Shown here: positions 28,687 to 38,181 of the stretch, piece after piece
Layout: each line of letters opens with the position of its first letter
Position numbering within the stretch: the first letter of the stretch is position 1
From: Microbulbifer sp. YPW1
GTDB lineage: Bacteria; Pseudomonadota; Gammaproteobacteria; Pseudomonadales; Cellvibrionaceae
Assembly (NCBI RefSeq): GCF_013367775.1
Contig: NZ_CP055157.1
Span: 1,405,001-1,469,000 of the forward strand
DNA: 64,000 bases
Direction of reading: 5' to 3'
The notes under the pieces: generated by a model
Told to the model about the DNA's origin: nothing
What the model saw: the letters and a program-made list of their open reading frames with translations, nothing else
Database searches by the model: none
Position numbers and translations under genes: made by a program

Positions 28687-30170
28687 TGTTCCGCACGGCT
28701 CCTCGACGAGATGAGAGTCAATTGTGCAGTTTGTCTCTTCGCAGACCCAGTTGAATCGGCAAGATTATTTCGTGCAAATGCGCCTGGATTAGAAGGGGGT
28801 GTTCGGGCTGGCTTACCCGGTATCAGCTTCGAGTTTTTACGGTGAACAAGGCGTACAGGTTTTGTCGAGGTCACACCCAAAACCGCACCCGCAACAAACC
28901 AGACAATTTCACTCAATGAACTATTGGGAATCTGATCCACCATCAGTACGACAAGCAAGATCGAAATGCCGGAAAATATTTGTTTTTGACCAGCATCACG
29001 ACCGCCAAATACCAGCTTCCCTGCTCTTAATATGGGAGAGATCAGTAGGCCACTAATGGCCAGATAACCCAGGACGCCAGCGGTTCCCAATACCATCACC
29101 CAGTATCCATCTGTTACGGAGTCGTGAAGACGATTCCGTCCCCACCCGCCCCAACCCAGCCACATCTTTTCTTTTGCGTGGATCAGCAAAGCGGATTCAT
29201 GATTGAATCGGAAGGCAAGTGAATCCGCGCGATCCTGTCCAAATACCGCTGCCGCATCCAGTACCGACTCTATCGGGAACCATCCAAGAAGTGACATTAA
29301 TGGGTAGAACACAACGAGTACCGCAATCGACAATGCGGTAATTTGCTTTACTCTCGGTGGTACCACCAGGATGGTTAGGATAGCGACCATACCTAAGATC
29401 CATGCTCCAACCGATTTGCAGAGCAGAAGAATGACCAGAAGAGAAATCAAAATAAGTAGACCGGGAATGCGCGTCAATGAGAGGCGCATGGTCGTGAGAA
29501 TAGCGGCCGCCGTGCATGAAATGACCATCAGCATCGATACAAGCAGGCCGTGGCCGATAAATACGACAGGTCTAAACCCTCCGAACCGGACTTGCTGAAT
29601 AAAATCATGGGGGAAAAATCCATATACCCATGTGTGCAATTGTGGGCTCATGCGGATTTCAAACAGGATTGCCGGTGTATAAACAATCCCAGCAATAATC
29701 AACAACCGGACTAACTGTACCAACTCCGCTCTTGTCCGGACGACCGCAGCCCCGAGCAAAAATGGTACAAGGTCAAAATACGATTTCAGGGAGAACGAAA
29801 TTCCATCATATAACGTTAATCCCTGTATAGTTTCCTCACCATTAAAATAGGGTTCCGGGTTATTTAGGGCGGAAAACAATGGAAAAACTATTACAGAAAT
29901 AAATAGGATTTTTTCTCGTAAATTACCGGGGGTTAATGGCACCCACCTTCTTTTTACTACCAGACACCACAACATTGCAGACAATGCGGGTATCGACGTT
30001 TTGTCAAATGCAGGCAGCATTGGGAGGTCAATTCCAACGCGAACCGGCAGTAGCAAATAGCCACCAGCGATAGTCCAGAATGTTGCATTGAGGGCCGAGA
30101 GACGACAGTAAAGCACAAAGGATACCACCGGCCAGGCAAGCAACATAAAATACGCAAAACTATTTGCCAT
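28674..30170 (-). CDS. O-antigen ligase/polymerase-like membrane protein
   Basis: This 498-residue protein has about 11-12 membrane segments, a large periplasmic loop (about 300-350, with AKEKMWLGWGGWGRNRLHDS) and a charged cytoplasmic tail of ~60 residues rich in Lys, Pro and Ser. The loop motif, an aromatic-Gly stretch followed by a charged segment, is typical of the Wzy_C/O-antigen ligase family. Within this Wzx-Wzc locus it is most likely the polymerase (Wzy) rather than WaaL. It follows the WecG-type transferase by 21 bp. Confidence 0.82.
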   Translation of the reverse strand: MANSFAYFMLLAWPVVSFVLYCRLSALNATFWTIAGGYLLLPVRVGIDLPMLPAFDKTSIPALSAMLWCLVVKRRWVPLTPGNLREKILFISVIVFPLFSALNNPEPYFNGEETIQGLTLYDGISFSLKSYFDLVPFLLGAAVVRTRAELVQLVRLLIIAGIVYTPAILFEIRMSPQLHTWVYGFFPHDFIQQVRFGGFRPVVFIGHGLLVSMLMVISCTAAAILTTMRLSLTRIPGLLILISLLVILLLCKSVGAWILGMVAILTILVVPPRVKQITALSIAVLVVFYPLMSLLGWFPIESVLDAAAVFGQDRADSLAFRFNHESALLIHAKEKMWLGWGGWGRNRLHDSVTDGYWVMVLGTAGVLGYLAISGLLISPILRAGKLVFGGRDAGQKQIFSGISILLVVLMVDQIPNSSLSEIVWFVAGAVLGVTSTKPVRLVHRKNSKLIPGKPARTPPSNPGAFARNNLADSTGSAKRQTAQLTLISSRSRAEQCTS

Positions 30171-30191
30171 ATTGGATATCCATTTACCCGT

Positions 30192-30971
30192 TCAATATCC
30201 ACCTGGAATTGGCTTAACGGGTCTAATATAGGCTTGCCGGAGAAATACTACGATAGATGGAAGATTAAATGCATTCCGCGCATATCGTTTTAACAGTCTT
30301 CTTGGGTTTAAAGCGAGGCGAAACAGCCACTCACAGTGAAGCTTCTGCATCCACAACGGCGCGCGGCGCTCTTCTTGCGCGATAAAATTCAGAGAGGCGC
30401 CAACACATAGTGCAACGCCTTTATTCAAAACATCTGCCAGTTTGTGGGCAAATATTTCTTGTTGAGGTGCACCAAGCGCAAGAAAAATATAATCAGCGTC
30501 TGCTTCTTTACAAAACCGAGCAAGATTCGCCACCTCATCAGGTTTATTTATGAATCCCATAGAAGGGTTTTTATGAAGAATACACAGACCCGAATATTTT
30601 TTTCTGACTTTATCTACGACGGATTCGGTTCCTCCAATAATTAGCACGCGATCTTCTTTCATAAGAAAGCGCTCAAATATATTAACTGTCAGGTCACTTC
30701 CAGTCATCAAGCTCGTTTGACCGTGACCGGTCATTACAAGGATCTTTTGTAAGATTCGACTGTCACACAGAGACAGTCCAGCGTACTTGTATATATCGAT
30801 TAATATATCGTCTGCGGGCGCTTTAATTATGTTTTGCACATGATCGATATTAGGAGTGACTATGTACTGGTAAGATCTCTGTTCATCAGATTTATTGCTA
30901 CGTAAAAACGTGAACACATATTCCGTGTCTACATCATCTACATAAAATCGTCCAAGATTTTTTCGGTGCAT
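30192..30971 (-). CDS. WecG/TagA/CpsF-family glycosyltransferase
   Basis: This 259-residue soluble or peripheral enzyme belongs to GT26. It shows VTPNIDHVQNIIK, the GGTESVVDKVRKKY segment and ADYIFLALGAPQQEIFAHKL. Members transfer ManNAc(A) or another sugar to a lipid-linked acceptor in the early steps of polymer assembly. A strong AGGAGG precedes the ATG. It lies between a GT2 gene (28 bp upstream) and the ligase/polymerase gene. The donor sugar is not predictable from sequence alone. Confidence 0.92.
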   Translation of the reverse strand: MHRKNLGRFYVDDVDTEYVFTFLRSNKSDEQRSYQYIVTPNIDHVQNIIKAPADDILIDIYKYAGLSLCDSRILQKILVMTGHGQTSLMTGSDLTVNIFERFLMKEDRVLIIGGTESVVDKVRKKYSGLCILHKNPSMGFINKPDEVANLARFCKEADADYIFLALGAPQQEIFAHKLADVLNKGVALCVGASLNFIAQEERRAPLWMQKLHCEWLFRLALNPRRLLKRYARNAFNLPSIVVFLRQAYIRPVKPIPGGY

Positions 30972-30999
30972 TATTTACGTCCTCCTATTCCTTTATGAG

Positions 31000-32181
31000 T
31001 TACGCTCGGTCAGTTCTGACCCAATCCTTTTGTGGCTTCCTCATAAAGAATCGTATGTAGATGGTTAACTTTTTGAGAAAAAATGGAAAAATTTTTAACA
31101 AGTCTGATGAATCTATTAATCCCCGCCCCACAATAAACCAGGCAAGTAATAGAGCGACGCACACAATCGACAAGTTCAGCAAAGACAACAATAATGGAGC
31201 AGATCCGCCAACTGCAGTATATAAGAACGTTAGCGGCGCATTAATCAAGACCACAAGTAGTAGCAGTGAGACCGGCGGTATTGCAATATCCAGTCCGACG
31301 GTAAGCAAATTTAAATCTCGCCGTTTAACGGCGCGCATAAACGTGCGCGGGAAAACATTAAATATCGTCGATAAATGGCCGTGCTCCCATCGAGTTCTTT
31401 GTGTCACCGCAGATTGCTCGGTCGCTGCCATTGGACTCCATACGTTTATTTCCGGCAAGAACTTTGCAGACCTGCGTTTGACTGCCAGGTCGATTCCCAA
31501 CTGCATGTCTTCGACGATATTGTCTGTTCCCAATTGAATCCCGGAGAAATGGGCTCTTTGAAACGCCATACCTGTACCCATTAGTTGGCAAGGTAATCCT
31601 AGAAATGCCAATCCACTCGGTCTCAGGTAATTTTTTACGCGCCAGGCGAACTGCGATATTCTCGCTGAAAGCTTTTCGGAGTTTCTGGTTAATTGATAGT
31701 TTGCTTGAACGGGTCGGTCATACTTTTTGACGGCTGCCGCAAGTTTCGGTAGAGCAGATTTTTCTACATAACAATCTGCATCAAGCACGATTATTATACC
31801 TTCAGGCTGAGGCCTCGTGTCTTCAATGCCCTTAGATAGGGCGTACCCCTTGCCTCGCCTTGATGAATCATTTCTTTCAATTACCTGAGCGCCACACGAA
31901 CGCGCGATATCTGCGGTATTGTCACTGCAATTGTCAGCGATCACATATACTTTTTTGAGATGGCCGAGATCAGCTCGCAACGCTGCCAATGTCTCTTCTA
32001 TAATCAGCGCCTCATTATGTGCGGGCATTAGCACGATAAAATCATCTGAAAGGTCTTTATTCTCGGAGACTCGCGCTCGATTAATACTGAAAGCACCTAT
32101 CGCGACTTCCAATAAAAATAAAGATGCGAGCACCAAAATACAGATGCATATCAATGTGAGTAAAATATCAAAAAAAATCAT
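31000..32181 (-). CDS. Membrane-anchored family 2 glycosyltransferase
   Basis: This 393-residue GT2 enzyme has an N-terminal membrane segment (about 5-30), a catalytic domain with VLMPAHNEALIIEETL, YVIADNCSDNT, the metal-binding VLDADC and the QxxRW motif as QRTRWEHGH, then C-terminal membrane segments (about 300-370). This is the processive-type layout of cellulose/chitin-synthase-like enzymes, though length and context suit a repeat-unit transferase. It starts three bases after the GT4 stop, indicating tight coupling. Confidence 0.9.
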   Translation of the reverse strand: MIFFDILLTLICICILVLASLFLLEVAIGAFSINRARVSENKDLSDDFIVLMPAHNEALIIEETLAALRADLGHLKKVYVIADNCSDNTADIARSCGAQVIERNDSSRRGKGYALSKGIEDTRPQPEGIIIVLDADCYVEKSALPKLAAAVKKYDRPVQANYQLTRNSEKLSARISQFAWRVKNYLRPSGLAFLGLPCQLMGTGMAFQRAHFSGIQLGTDNIVEDMQLGIDLAVKRRSAKFLPEINVWSPMAATEQSAVTQRTRWEHGHLSTIFNVFPRTFMRAVKRRDLNLLTVGLDIAIPPVSLLLLVVLINAPLTFLYTAVGGSAPLLLSLLNLSIVCVALLLAWFIVGRGLIDSSDLLKIFPFFLKKLTIYIRFFMRKPQKDWVRTDRA

Positions 32182-32184
32182 AGG

Positions 32185-33396
32185 TCAGCTCGAAAAGTGT
32201 ATGGCCAGCCGCGACGCCTCGGTTGCCGAATTGTGATACTGCTCGACCTTTCGATACCCGGATAGGCCCATCTTTTCACACGTGGTATTGGAAGCCTGAA
32301 CCGCCTCGATTAATGCTTCAGTCAACCGCTGTCTCGATCCAGCAGGGATTACCCATCCTTGCTCGCGATGTTCAACCAGTTCAGGTATGCCAGCGATATA
32401 CGTGGTGATTACTGGCTTTCCCACCGCCAGAGCTTCCATAATTACGACCGGCAGCCCCTCAGCGAAGCTCGGCAAAACCATGGCTTTACAGCTATTGAGG
32501 TATTCTTTTACTTGTAAACTGTCGATCCAGCCGGTGATCTCTATATGGCGGTCAAGGTTGTATTCGGCGATCTTGCGCTCCACTTGTGGGCGCATTGGCC
32601 CGTCACCGGCCAAAATAAGCCGAATCGGGTAGCCAGCTGCGACGACGTCTTTTACTGCTTCGACCAGTAATAGCTGCCCCTTTTGCTCACATAATCTGCC
32701 AATGCAGACAAAGGTATTGTTTTCAATGGAAGGACTTGTCGTAGCCATTTCCAGCTTTTCCTGGAGAAAAGATTGATCAAGTCCGCAGCGTACAATATGG
32801 ATCTTGTGCCACGTATCGGAATCCACCAGTCGATACAATTGGCTTCTGCAGTAGGATGATATGGCAATCACAAATTTTGCAGCGCATATCTTTTCAGGAA
32901 GGTTAATGGCAGCTGGCTTGTCAAATTCTTCCGGGCCATGAACCGTAAAGCTGTAGGTAAAGCCCCCTAATTTAGCCGCCAGCATCGCAACGGTTGTGGA
33001 ATTCGTGCCGAAATGCGCATGTATATGTTGTATTTTTTGCTCCTTTAGCCAGTAGTGCAATATTATCGCTTCGATAAAATAGGCAATATGACGAAGAATC
33101 CCCCGCTCCGACTTGTGGCCCATTTTCATTGCGAAAACTAAGGTTGCGAGCATCGTTACGTTTTTCTCAAATAGGCATTTTGCCACTGCAGTTACAATCG
33201 CCGTCTTTGGGCATTCAAGAATATATCGTGTTTTTTTTAGTTCCTCTTTATCTAGAGGGTCTATCACTTTTTGGCGGTCAACCTTTACCGCAAAACGAGC
33301 GACATCTACATTTTTTTGTTCAAGAGCAAGAATTTCTCGCCGGATAAAGCTATGACTTACCGACGGATATTGGTTGACAAAGTATGCTATCTTCAT
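32185..33396 (-). CDS. Family 4 (GT-B) glycosyltransferase
   Basis: This 403-residue enzyme has two Rossmann-like domains. N-terminal motifs are AYFVNQYPSVSHSFIRREI and HIHAHFG; the C-terminal half has FVCIGRLCEQKGQLLLVEAV, LAGDGPMRPQVE and the nucleotide-sugar EX7E-type motif SFAEGLPVVIMEALAVGKPV. Retaining GT4 enzymes add sugars from UDP- or GDP-donors to lipid-linked repeat units on the cytoplasmic face. It is 12 bp downstream of a GT2 gene in the same operon. Acceptor and donor are unknown. Confidence 0.92.
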   Translation of the reverse strand: MKIAYFVNQYPSVSHSFIRREILALEQKNVDVARFAVKVDRQKVIDPLDKEELKKTRYILECPKTAIVTAVAKCLFEKNVTMLATLVFAMKMGHKSERGILRHIAYFIEAIILHYWLKEQKIQHIHAHFGTNSTTVAMLAAKLGGFTYSFTVHGPEEFDKPAAINLPEKICAAKFVIAISSYCRSQLYRLVDSDTWHKIHIVRCGLDQSFLQEKLEMATTSPSIENNTFVCIGRLCEQKGQLLLVEAVKDVVAAGYPIRLILAGDGPMRPQVERKIAEYNLDRHIEITGWIDSLQVKEYLNSCKAMVLPSFAEGLPVVIMEALAVGKPVITTYIAGIPELVEHREQGWVIPAGSRQRLTEALIEAVQASNTTCEKMGLSGYRKVEQYHNSATEASRLAIHFSS

Positions 33397-33408
33397 GGTG
33401 GAATATTT

Positions 33409-34413
33409 TTATTTATACTCAATAATTGTATATTTGCCCGACGAAAGATATCGACGCATGAACTTCAATGCGCCTAGCGCCTGGAAAAATTTGCCAATCA
33501 CCAGAAAAAATGCGTACATAGATGCGGTTCCGGTTTTCATGTGCCGGTGTCGCAGGTTGGAATATGTAATTTTCAGATAGAGCAATGGATAAATGAGTAA
33601 CGCAGACAAGACGAAGGCATTTATAGTAATGGCCGTTAACATAATGACTAATGGCAGTCCGGCGCCCCAAAACAAGATGCTCAAAAGTTGCCTTAACTGA
33701 AATTTCTCTGGACTCTGGCCATGCATTGCAACTGCCTGTGCATAGGCGTGCCCACTTCTTTCCGACCGCTTCGCAAACTGTCCAAAACGATACATTGCTG
33801 CATCGTGAATCGTCATTTCCTCGTTTAGCCGAGCAATTTTCCAACCTTTATTTCGCAATCTAAAACAGAGCTCAGGCTCTTCTCCAGCAATAACCTCCGG
33901 GTCAAATCCATCGACAAGCTCGAACAGTTCTCGTCGAATCATGAAATCACCACCGCATTCTTTGGCGTCGCCGATCGCTGTGTCCCATTCAATATCACAG
34001 AGCATGTTGTATACGCTGGCCTGGGGCGCGATTTCACGTCGCCTACCGCAAGCGATGGCAGTATCTGGATGGTTATCAAGGTAGGTTTCTGCGGTCATCA
34101 GCCAGTTTTTGTCGAGGATGCAATCGCCATCGACAAACTGTATATACTTTAGCTGCGGACATTTTTTTATAAGCGTATGAAATCCGGCGTTCCTGGCCCG
34201 ACCAGCACTAAATATTTCCGAAGTGCTGAGTTCATAAACGGTGCATCCAGCGTTCTTAGCCGTTTCAATACTGCTATCGGTAGAACCGGAATCTACGTAT
34301 ACGGTTTGCAGTCCATACTCCTTTAATGAGTCCAGGCATCGCCTGAGTCGTGGACCTTCATTTCTTCCGATAATTACAATACCGATTTTTGGTACAGAAG
34401 CTGTTCCGCTCAT
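33409..34413 (-). CDS. Family 2 glycosyltransferase with C-terminal membrane segments
   Basis: This 334-residue protein has a GT-A catalytic domain: IGIVIIGRNEGPRLRRCLDS, VYVDSGSTDSSIETAK, the metal site FVDGDC and a C-terminal catalytic stretch AGEEPELCFRLRNKGWKIAR. It ends with a hydrophobic hairpin near 245-280. The start overlaps the sulfotransferase stop (ATGA). It probably extends the repeat unit; sugar specificity is not visible. Confidence 0.9.
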   Translation of the reverse strand: MSGTASVPKIGIVIIGRNEGPRLRRCLDSLKEYGLQTVYVDSGSTDSSIETAKNAGCTVYELSTSEIFSAGRARNAGFHTLIKKCPQLKYIQFVDGDCILDKNWLMTAETYLDNHPDTAIACGRRREIAPQASVYNMLCDIEWDTAIGDAKECGGDFMIRRELFELVDGFDPEVIAGEEPELCFRLRNKGWKIARLNEEMTIHDAAMYRFGQFAKRSERSGHAYAQAVAMHGQSPEKFQLRQLLSILFWGAGLPLVIMLTAITINAFVLSALLIYPLLYLKITYSNLRHRHMKTGTASMYAFFLVIGKFFQALGALKFMRRYLSSGKYTIIEYK

Positions 34414-35324
34414 GAGGCGACCCCGACTTTTTCTGTAACCTGGTGTTCAGGCAATTCTACTCTTCCAGCTAACTGCTGTGAGACGTCTTCATAATAGGTA
34501 TCACACGCATGGGTTCGACCCAGGAGTGACTCGAGAATTTTAAAGTCTTCATTGAATATTATTTTTAATTTTTCTTCAGCTTCCTTGGAAATTTCTGGTC
34601 TATTTTGCATGCTTAGTTTGGTTTTGATTTTCTCGCGCACATATTTGGGTACCAAATTTCGTCTGATTGACCTTAGTAAGCTATTGTCCAAAAGAAATTT
34701 ATCTAATGGGAATCTGCGAATGCGCTTACTTGAAATATTACTGGGCGCCTTTTCATACTTCCACGTCACGCTTGCGTCATATCCAATAAACTCACACACG
34801 CTCTGCAGAACGGGTGTGGGGGAGCTCTTTATCTGCTCAAAATGAACAAGAAGGATATTTTCCCGCCCAAAGCGGTCCACGAATGGCTTAATTTGCATTC
34901 CATATTTACTGTAATCGATCAACTCCGGGTGCGTTTTCAGAGCATCCTCGATGGGACAGCTAATCACGCCCTGGCTCCACTCATGAATGTACTGTGATAT
35001 CAACCTGTCTACCGGGTGCCTGATTACGTAGATGAGCTTGGGTTTTTTTATGTTTTTTGCAATACGCTCAACTGTTTTAGGGTAAGTTGGCAGTTTCGTG
35101 TAGTGTGTACTGGCTTCACCGCATATATCGCCATCAACAGCTTCAGCAAACAGCGATTGGTACCATCGTGGTCCTTTTCTATAAATTGCATCGTCACTGA
35201 AATAATTAGGCTCTTTGAGTTCCGGCATATATATGCCCGGCAACTCCCGTAGCTGTTCGTATAGTGAAGTCGTGGCACATTTCATAGCGCCTATGATCAG
35301 AAAGCTGGGCGGGTTATTTTCCAT
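34410..35324 (-). CDS. Carbohydrate sulfotransferase (PAPS-dependent), first of two
   Basis: This 304-residue cytoplasmic protein starts PPSFLIIGAMKCATTSLYEQ, the 5'-phosphosulfate loop of PAPS-dependent sulfotransferases. The 3'-phosphate site follows as LIYVIRHPVDRLISQYIHEW. It resembles heparan-type/NDST-like bacterial sulfotransferases more than aryl ones. It would transfer sulfate from PAPS to a sugar hydroxyl or amine of the lipid-linked repeat unit. It is coupled to the GT2 gene downstream by a 4-bp overlap. No PAPS synthesis genes lie in the window. Confidence 0.9.
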   Translation of the reverse strand: MENNPPSFLIIGAMKCATTSLYEQLRELPGIYMPELKEPNYFSDDAIYRKGPRWYQSLFAEAVDGDICGEASTHYTKLPTYPKTVERIAKNIKKPKLIYVIRHPVDRLISQYIHEWSQGVISCPIEDALKTHPELIDYSKYGMQIKPFVDRFGRENILLVHFEQIKSSPTPVLQSVCEFIGYDASVTWKYEKAPSNISSKRIRRFPLDKFLLDNSLLRSIRRNLVPKYVREKIKTKLSMQNRPEISKEAEEKLKIIFNEDFKILESLLGRTHACDTYYEDVSQQLAGRVELPEHQVTEKVGVAS

Positions 35325-35345
35325 TGTTTTGTCACACGCAGAGAA

Positions 35346-36362
35346 CTATGAACGGGTCATTTTTGGCAAGACCCAGATGTCTTTCCACTCACTCACCGAG
35401 GCTGATGTATCTTTGCGGCCTGCAAAGCGTTTTAGCTGACGTAGCGCGTGTCCTGCCAACCAGCAGATATTGGCAAATACGAGCTTTGGGTAGCCGCCGC
35501 GCAGCATAAAGTACCTTGCGCGTGACTCATAAAAATATTCCGGTAATCGTTTTTTTTGTATTGCCCGCCGTTTGACACTCGAGCTACCACCGCGCAGATG
35601 TACGATCCGCGCTTGTGGTTCATGTCCAATACGCCAGCCAGCGTTTCTTGCCCGACGACAGAACTCTGCATCTTCGAAATACATGAAAAAATTTTCGTCG
35701 AGCAATCCAATTTGCTCAAATACCTGTCTTCTGATCAGTACACAGGCGAAACTGGTCCAATCTATCGTCGATAGCGTATCGCCGATTTCTATGGCAACAA
35801 CTTTGTGTCGAAATAGTCGCATGGCGACACTCAATTGCGCACCACGCAAGAATTCACTGGTCACCCCTTGATCTCTAAAACAGCTCTCCTGCGGATGACC
35901 GTCAAGGAATTCGAGTCTCGGCCCCAACAGGCCTATTTCTTCGTCGGACTCTATTTTACGCATGAGGGTTTTGATGCTTTCTGGTCTGACAATAGTATCG
36001 CTATTCAGAAGCAGATAATATTTCGCATCGATAATTCGGATGCCCTGATTATTACCAGCGGCAAATCCGCCATTCTTGTCCGACTCGACAAGCGTGATTC
36101 TCTCGCGACTTTCCTGTGGCAGTGTGTTGCACCAGCTCCGAATACTGAGCATAGAATCGTCACCAGATTTATTGTCAACAATGGCGATTTTCGCGGAGAT
36201 AGGGGCTAGTTCCGGCAGCAGACTTTCCAGGCAATCGATTACCATTGTTGGCGTGCGATAATTGACAATCACAACGCCAAGACAAATTCTTGTTTCGCTA
36301 TCCATAGCTTGTCCGTCGTCATTTGAAGGTTTTGAAAATTTCAATGCAGTTCTCATCTGCAT
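35346..36362 (-). CDS. Family 2 glycosyltransferase (rhamnosyltransferase-like)
   Basis: This 338-residue GT-A enzyme has LGVVIVNYRTPTMVIDCLES, KIAIVDNKSGDDS, YLLLNSDTIVRPESI as the metal site and MYFEDAEFCRRARNAGW as the catalytic acidic region. These match WbbL-like rhamnosyltransferases of GT2. The start is uncertain: TTG at 36368, ATG at 36362, or ATG at 36305, which has GGA at good spacing and gives a more usual N-terminus. It sits between the two sulfotransferase genes. The acceptor is unknown. Confidence 0.9.
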   Translation of the reverse strand: MQMRTALKFSKPSNDDGQAMDSETRICLGVVIVNYRTPTMVIDCLESLLPELAPISAKIAIVDNKSGDDSMLSIRSWCNTLPQESRERITLVESDKNGGFAAGNNQGIRIIDAKYYLLLNSDTIVRPESIKTLMRKIESDEEIGLLGPRLEFLDGHPQESCFRDQGVTSEFLRGAQLSVAMRLFRHKVVAIEIGDTLSTIDWTSFACVLIRRQVFEQIGLLDENFFMYFEDAEFCRRARNAGWRIGHEPQARIVHLRGGSSSVKRRAIQKKRLPEYFYESRARYFMLRGGYPKLVFANICWLAGHALRQLKRFAGRKDTSASVSEWKDIWVLPKMTRS

Positions 36363-36387
36363 GTCCAATTAGATTAATTCAAAAACG

Positions 36388-37389
36388 CTATTTCAGCGCT
36401 TCTGCGTCGATTGCATTTGTCTTTAATATTGTTTTACCTTCCCAACGGGTAGCATTCAGCTTTCTGGCTACCAACTGTTCCAGCCACAGAAAGAATCCCC
36501 ATTTTCGAATCTTAAAATGTGTTTTATAGATTCTGTTTTGGAGTGGTATGTAAAACTTTTCCCAGGGTGAAAGTGGCTGATGGGAATAACTGGTGACTTC
36601 AAAGCCTGCTCGAGGTATCAATGAACCTAGTCGAAGTTCCACCCAACGCACATCCCGGGAGGACATTTTGGTTCGCCATCTGTTGGCGTATTTTTCGGAG
36701 GGAAAGCTGTAACTGGTGTCCTTTTCAATTTGTACCATCGCCGGATCGAAATTAACGCCCAGGAACGCACAAATGTCTTTTAGCACTTCAGACGGAGACG
36801 AAACGAGTTTCTCGTAGCTTACTTCCAGAATTTGCTCAGCTTTGACTCTGCTTCGCAAAATAGTCCGGTGCTGCTCCACTTTTTCCCAGAAATATGCGCC
36901 CTCATAAGTATTTCCCGCCCATCCCATGCCAATACATGAATTGGCAACGTCGCGTGGGTCCCTATTGAGGCTTATAAAACGAGCGTCTGGCCAGATCGCT
37001 GGCAACAGGTCTATACGCGAATGTACAGTTGCACCTATAACGCGCCGGGGATTACGCCGATGAATTTGGTTCAGAAAATCCCGGATAAGCTCTACATAAT
37101 CAAGCTCGGCCTTAAACTCTAACCCCAGCGCCAAAGTTTGACGGTCAGTGGCGATGAATCTCTTGTAATCCGACAATAAAGGCCATTGATTTCCATTGGC
37201 CTGTGACACAGCGCCTTCGAACTCTCCAAAAATTCGAATTTCCGGGTGATGGTCGAGAAGTAGACGTAATAAGGTAGAACCAGAACGTAGTGGACCAACA
37301 ACGAACACCGGGCTGGTGACTGGATCTTCGTGTTGACCCATCGTAAATTGAGACATTTCCCTGATCTCTCCATCTGCACCTGAATCCAT
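36388..37389 (-). CDS. Sulfotransferase-family protein, second of two
   Basis: This 333-residue protein shows SPVFVVGPLRSGSTLLRLLL as 5'-PAPS loop and FISLNRDPRDVANSCIGMGW as 3'-phosphate site, followed by SYEKLVSSPSEVLKDICAFL, a typical sulfotransferase-family segment. It differs clearly from the other sulfotransferase in this operon, so a different position or sugar is probably modified. It is the first gene of the ten-gene minus-strand operon. An ATG at 37356 preceded by GGAGAG is an alternative start that removes 11 residues. Confidence 0.9.
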   Translation of the reverse strand: MDSGADGEIREMSQFTMGQHEDPVTSPVFVVGPLRSGSTLLRLLLDHHPEIRIFGEFEGAVSQANGNQWPLLSDYKRFIATDRQTLALGLEFKAELDYVELIRDFLNQIHRRNPRRVIGATVHSRIDLLPAIWPDARFISLNRDPRDVANSCIGMGWAGNTYEGAYFWEKVEQHRTILRSRVKAEQILEVSYEKLVSSPSEVLKDICAFLGVNFDPAMVQIEKDTSYSFPSEKYANRWRTKMSSRDVRWVELRLGSLIPRAGFEVTSYSHQPLSPWEKFYIPLQNRIYKTHFKIRKWGFFLWLEQLVARKLNATRWEGKTILKTNAIDAEALK

Positions 37390-38181
37390 GGCACAGTATT
37401 TTTAGTATCACCGCCTATTTGGTTACAGCCAGTGAATCGATTCCGATAGCTTTAACTTGCGATCTCGAGGACTAAAGGCGCCCACATAACAATCCGCATG
37501 CAAATACGTGACCAATTCCGTATGACGAATCACGCTACATGAAGTTTGTGAAAATATTGGTAAGGATTGAAAACTGGAAGGACAAAAAAGCCGCCCATGA
37601 ACACCAGAAAGGTATCCGGACTTGCGATCCGTGGGGTATCCAATGCAATCCTTGCACTGCCGCTAACGGCTTGAACGATATTCGCGCTTGGGTTAACTGA
37701 CGCCAAATCCATTTGTCTGTTGGCGCATGCTGTTATCCGAGAACTAGATCACACTTTATCAGGGAAATGGGATAATGCAAAACTTCGTGCCTTTTTTTGC
37801 TCTTTTTTCAGGAAATTCACCAGTATTACGCTACGCATCTAAAAGGCCTTAGAATCCTCACAGTTAACCGGTATTTACTGTTATGTTTTTTCTATTTTTC
37901 GCAGATTTATGTGATAGCTATTTCTAGCAGGTATCGTCGGAATACCAATCGACCTAGTCTAATCGGTTACCGCAGCACGCGTATTTCGTGTTCCGCTCGC
38001 CGAGACAGCGCAGCTCAGCCCCAATCCGGATCACTTCAGCGACTCGGGCCTTTACAAAATGATCCGTACGCGATTATCTGTAGCGCTTACCCGCCGCGAT
38101 CCGGCGGCAATAACAATAAGCAGTCTTCCGGTTCCCCCACTTATCCAAGGCGGGTTCCGGACCGGGAGCCCGGGGAGGACA
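37390..38181. other. Long intergenic region between the polysaccharide locus and the tldD operon
   Basis: This 792-bp region separates divergent operons and should hold both promoters. A short frame at 37597-37674 (25 codons, signal-like MNTRKVSGLAIRG...) and a 60-codon minus frame at 37530-37712 are present but unsupported; they may be remnants. Base composition shifts from A+T-rich to G+C-rich across it, near 37.9-38.1 kb. Confidence 0.5.

Noticed and set aside
30192..37389. Possibility that the glycosyltransferase set belongs to LPS O-antigen rather than exopolysaccharide
   Set aside because: Presence of OPX, Wzc-type kinase, phosphatase and outer-membrane barrel in the same locus favours exported polysaccharide; not fully excluded.
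37597..37674. 25-codon signal-peptide-like plus-strand frame in the long intergenic region
   Set aside because: It stops right after the hydrophobic stretch and has a poorly spaced ribosome site; at most a remnant.
37530..37712. 60-codon minus frame with a hydrophobic PDTFLVFMGGFF stretch, at first reminiscent of a PEP-CTERM tail
   Set aside because: No Pro-Glu-Pro motif, no exosortase in the window and no ribosome site.
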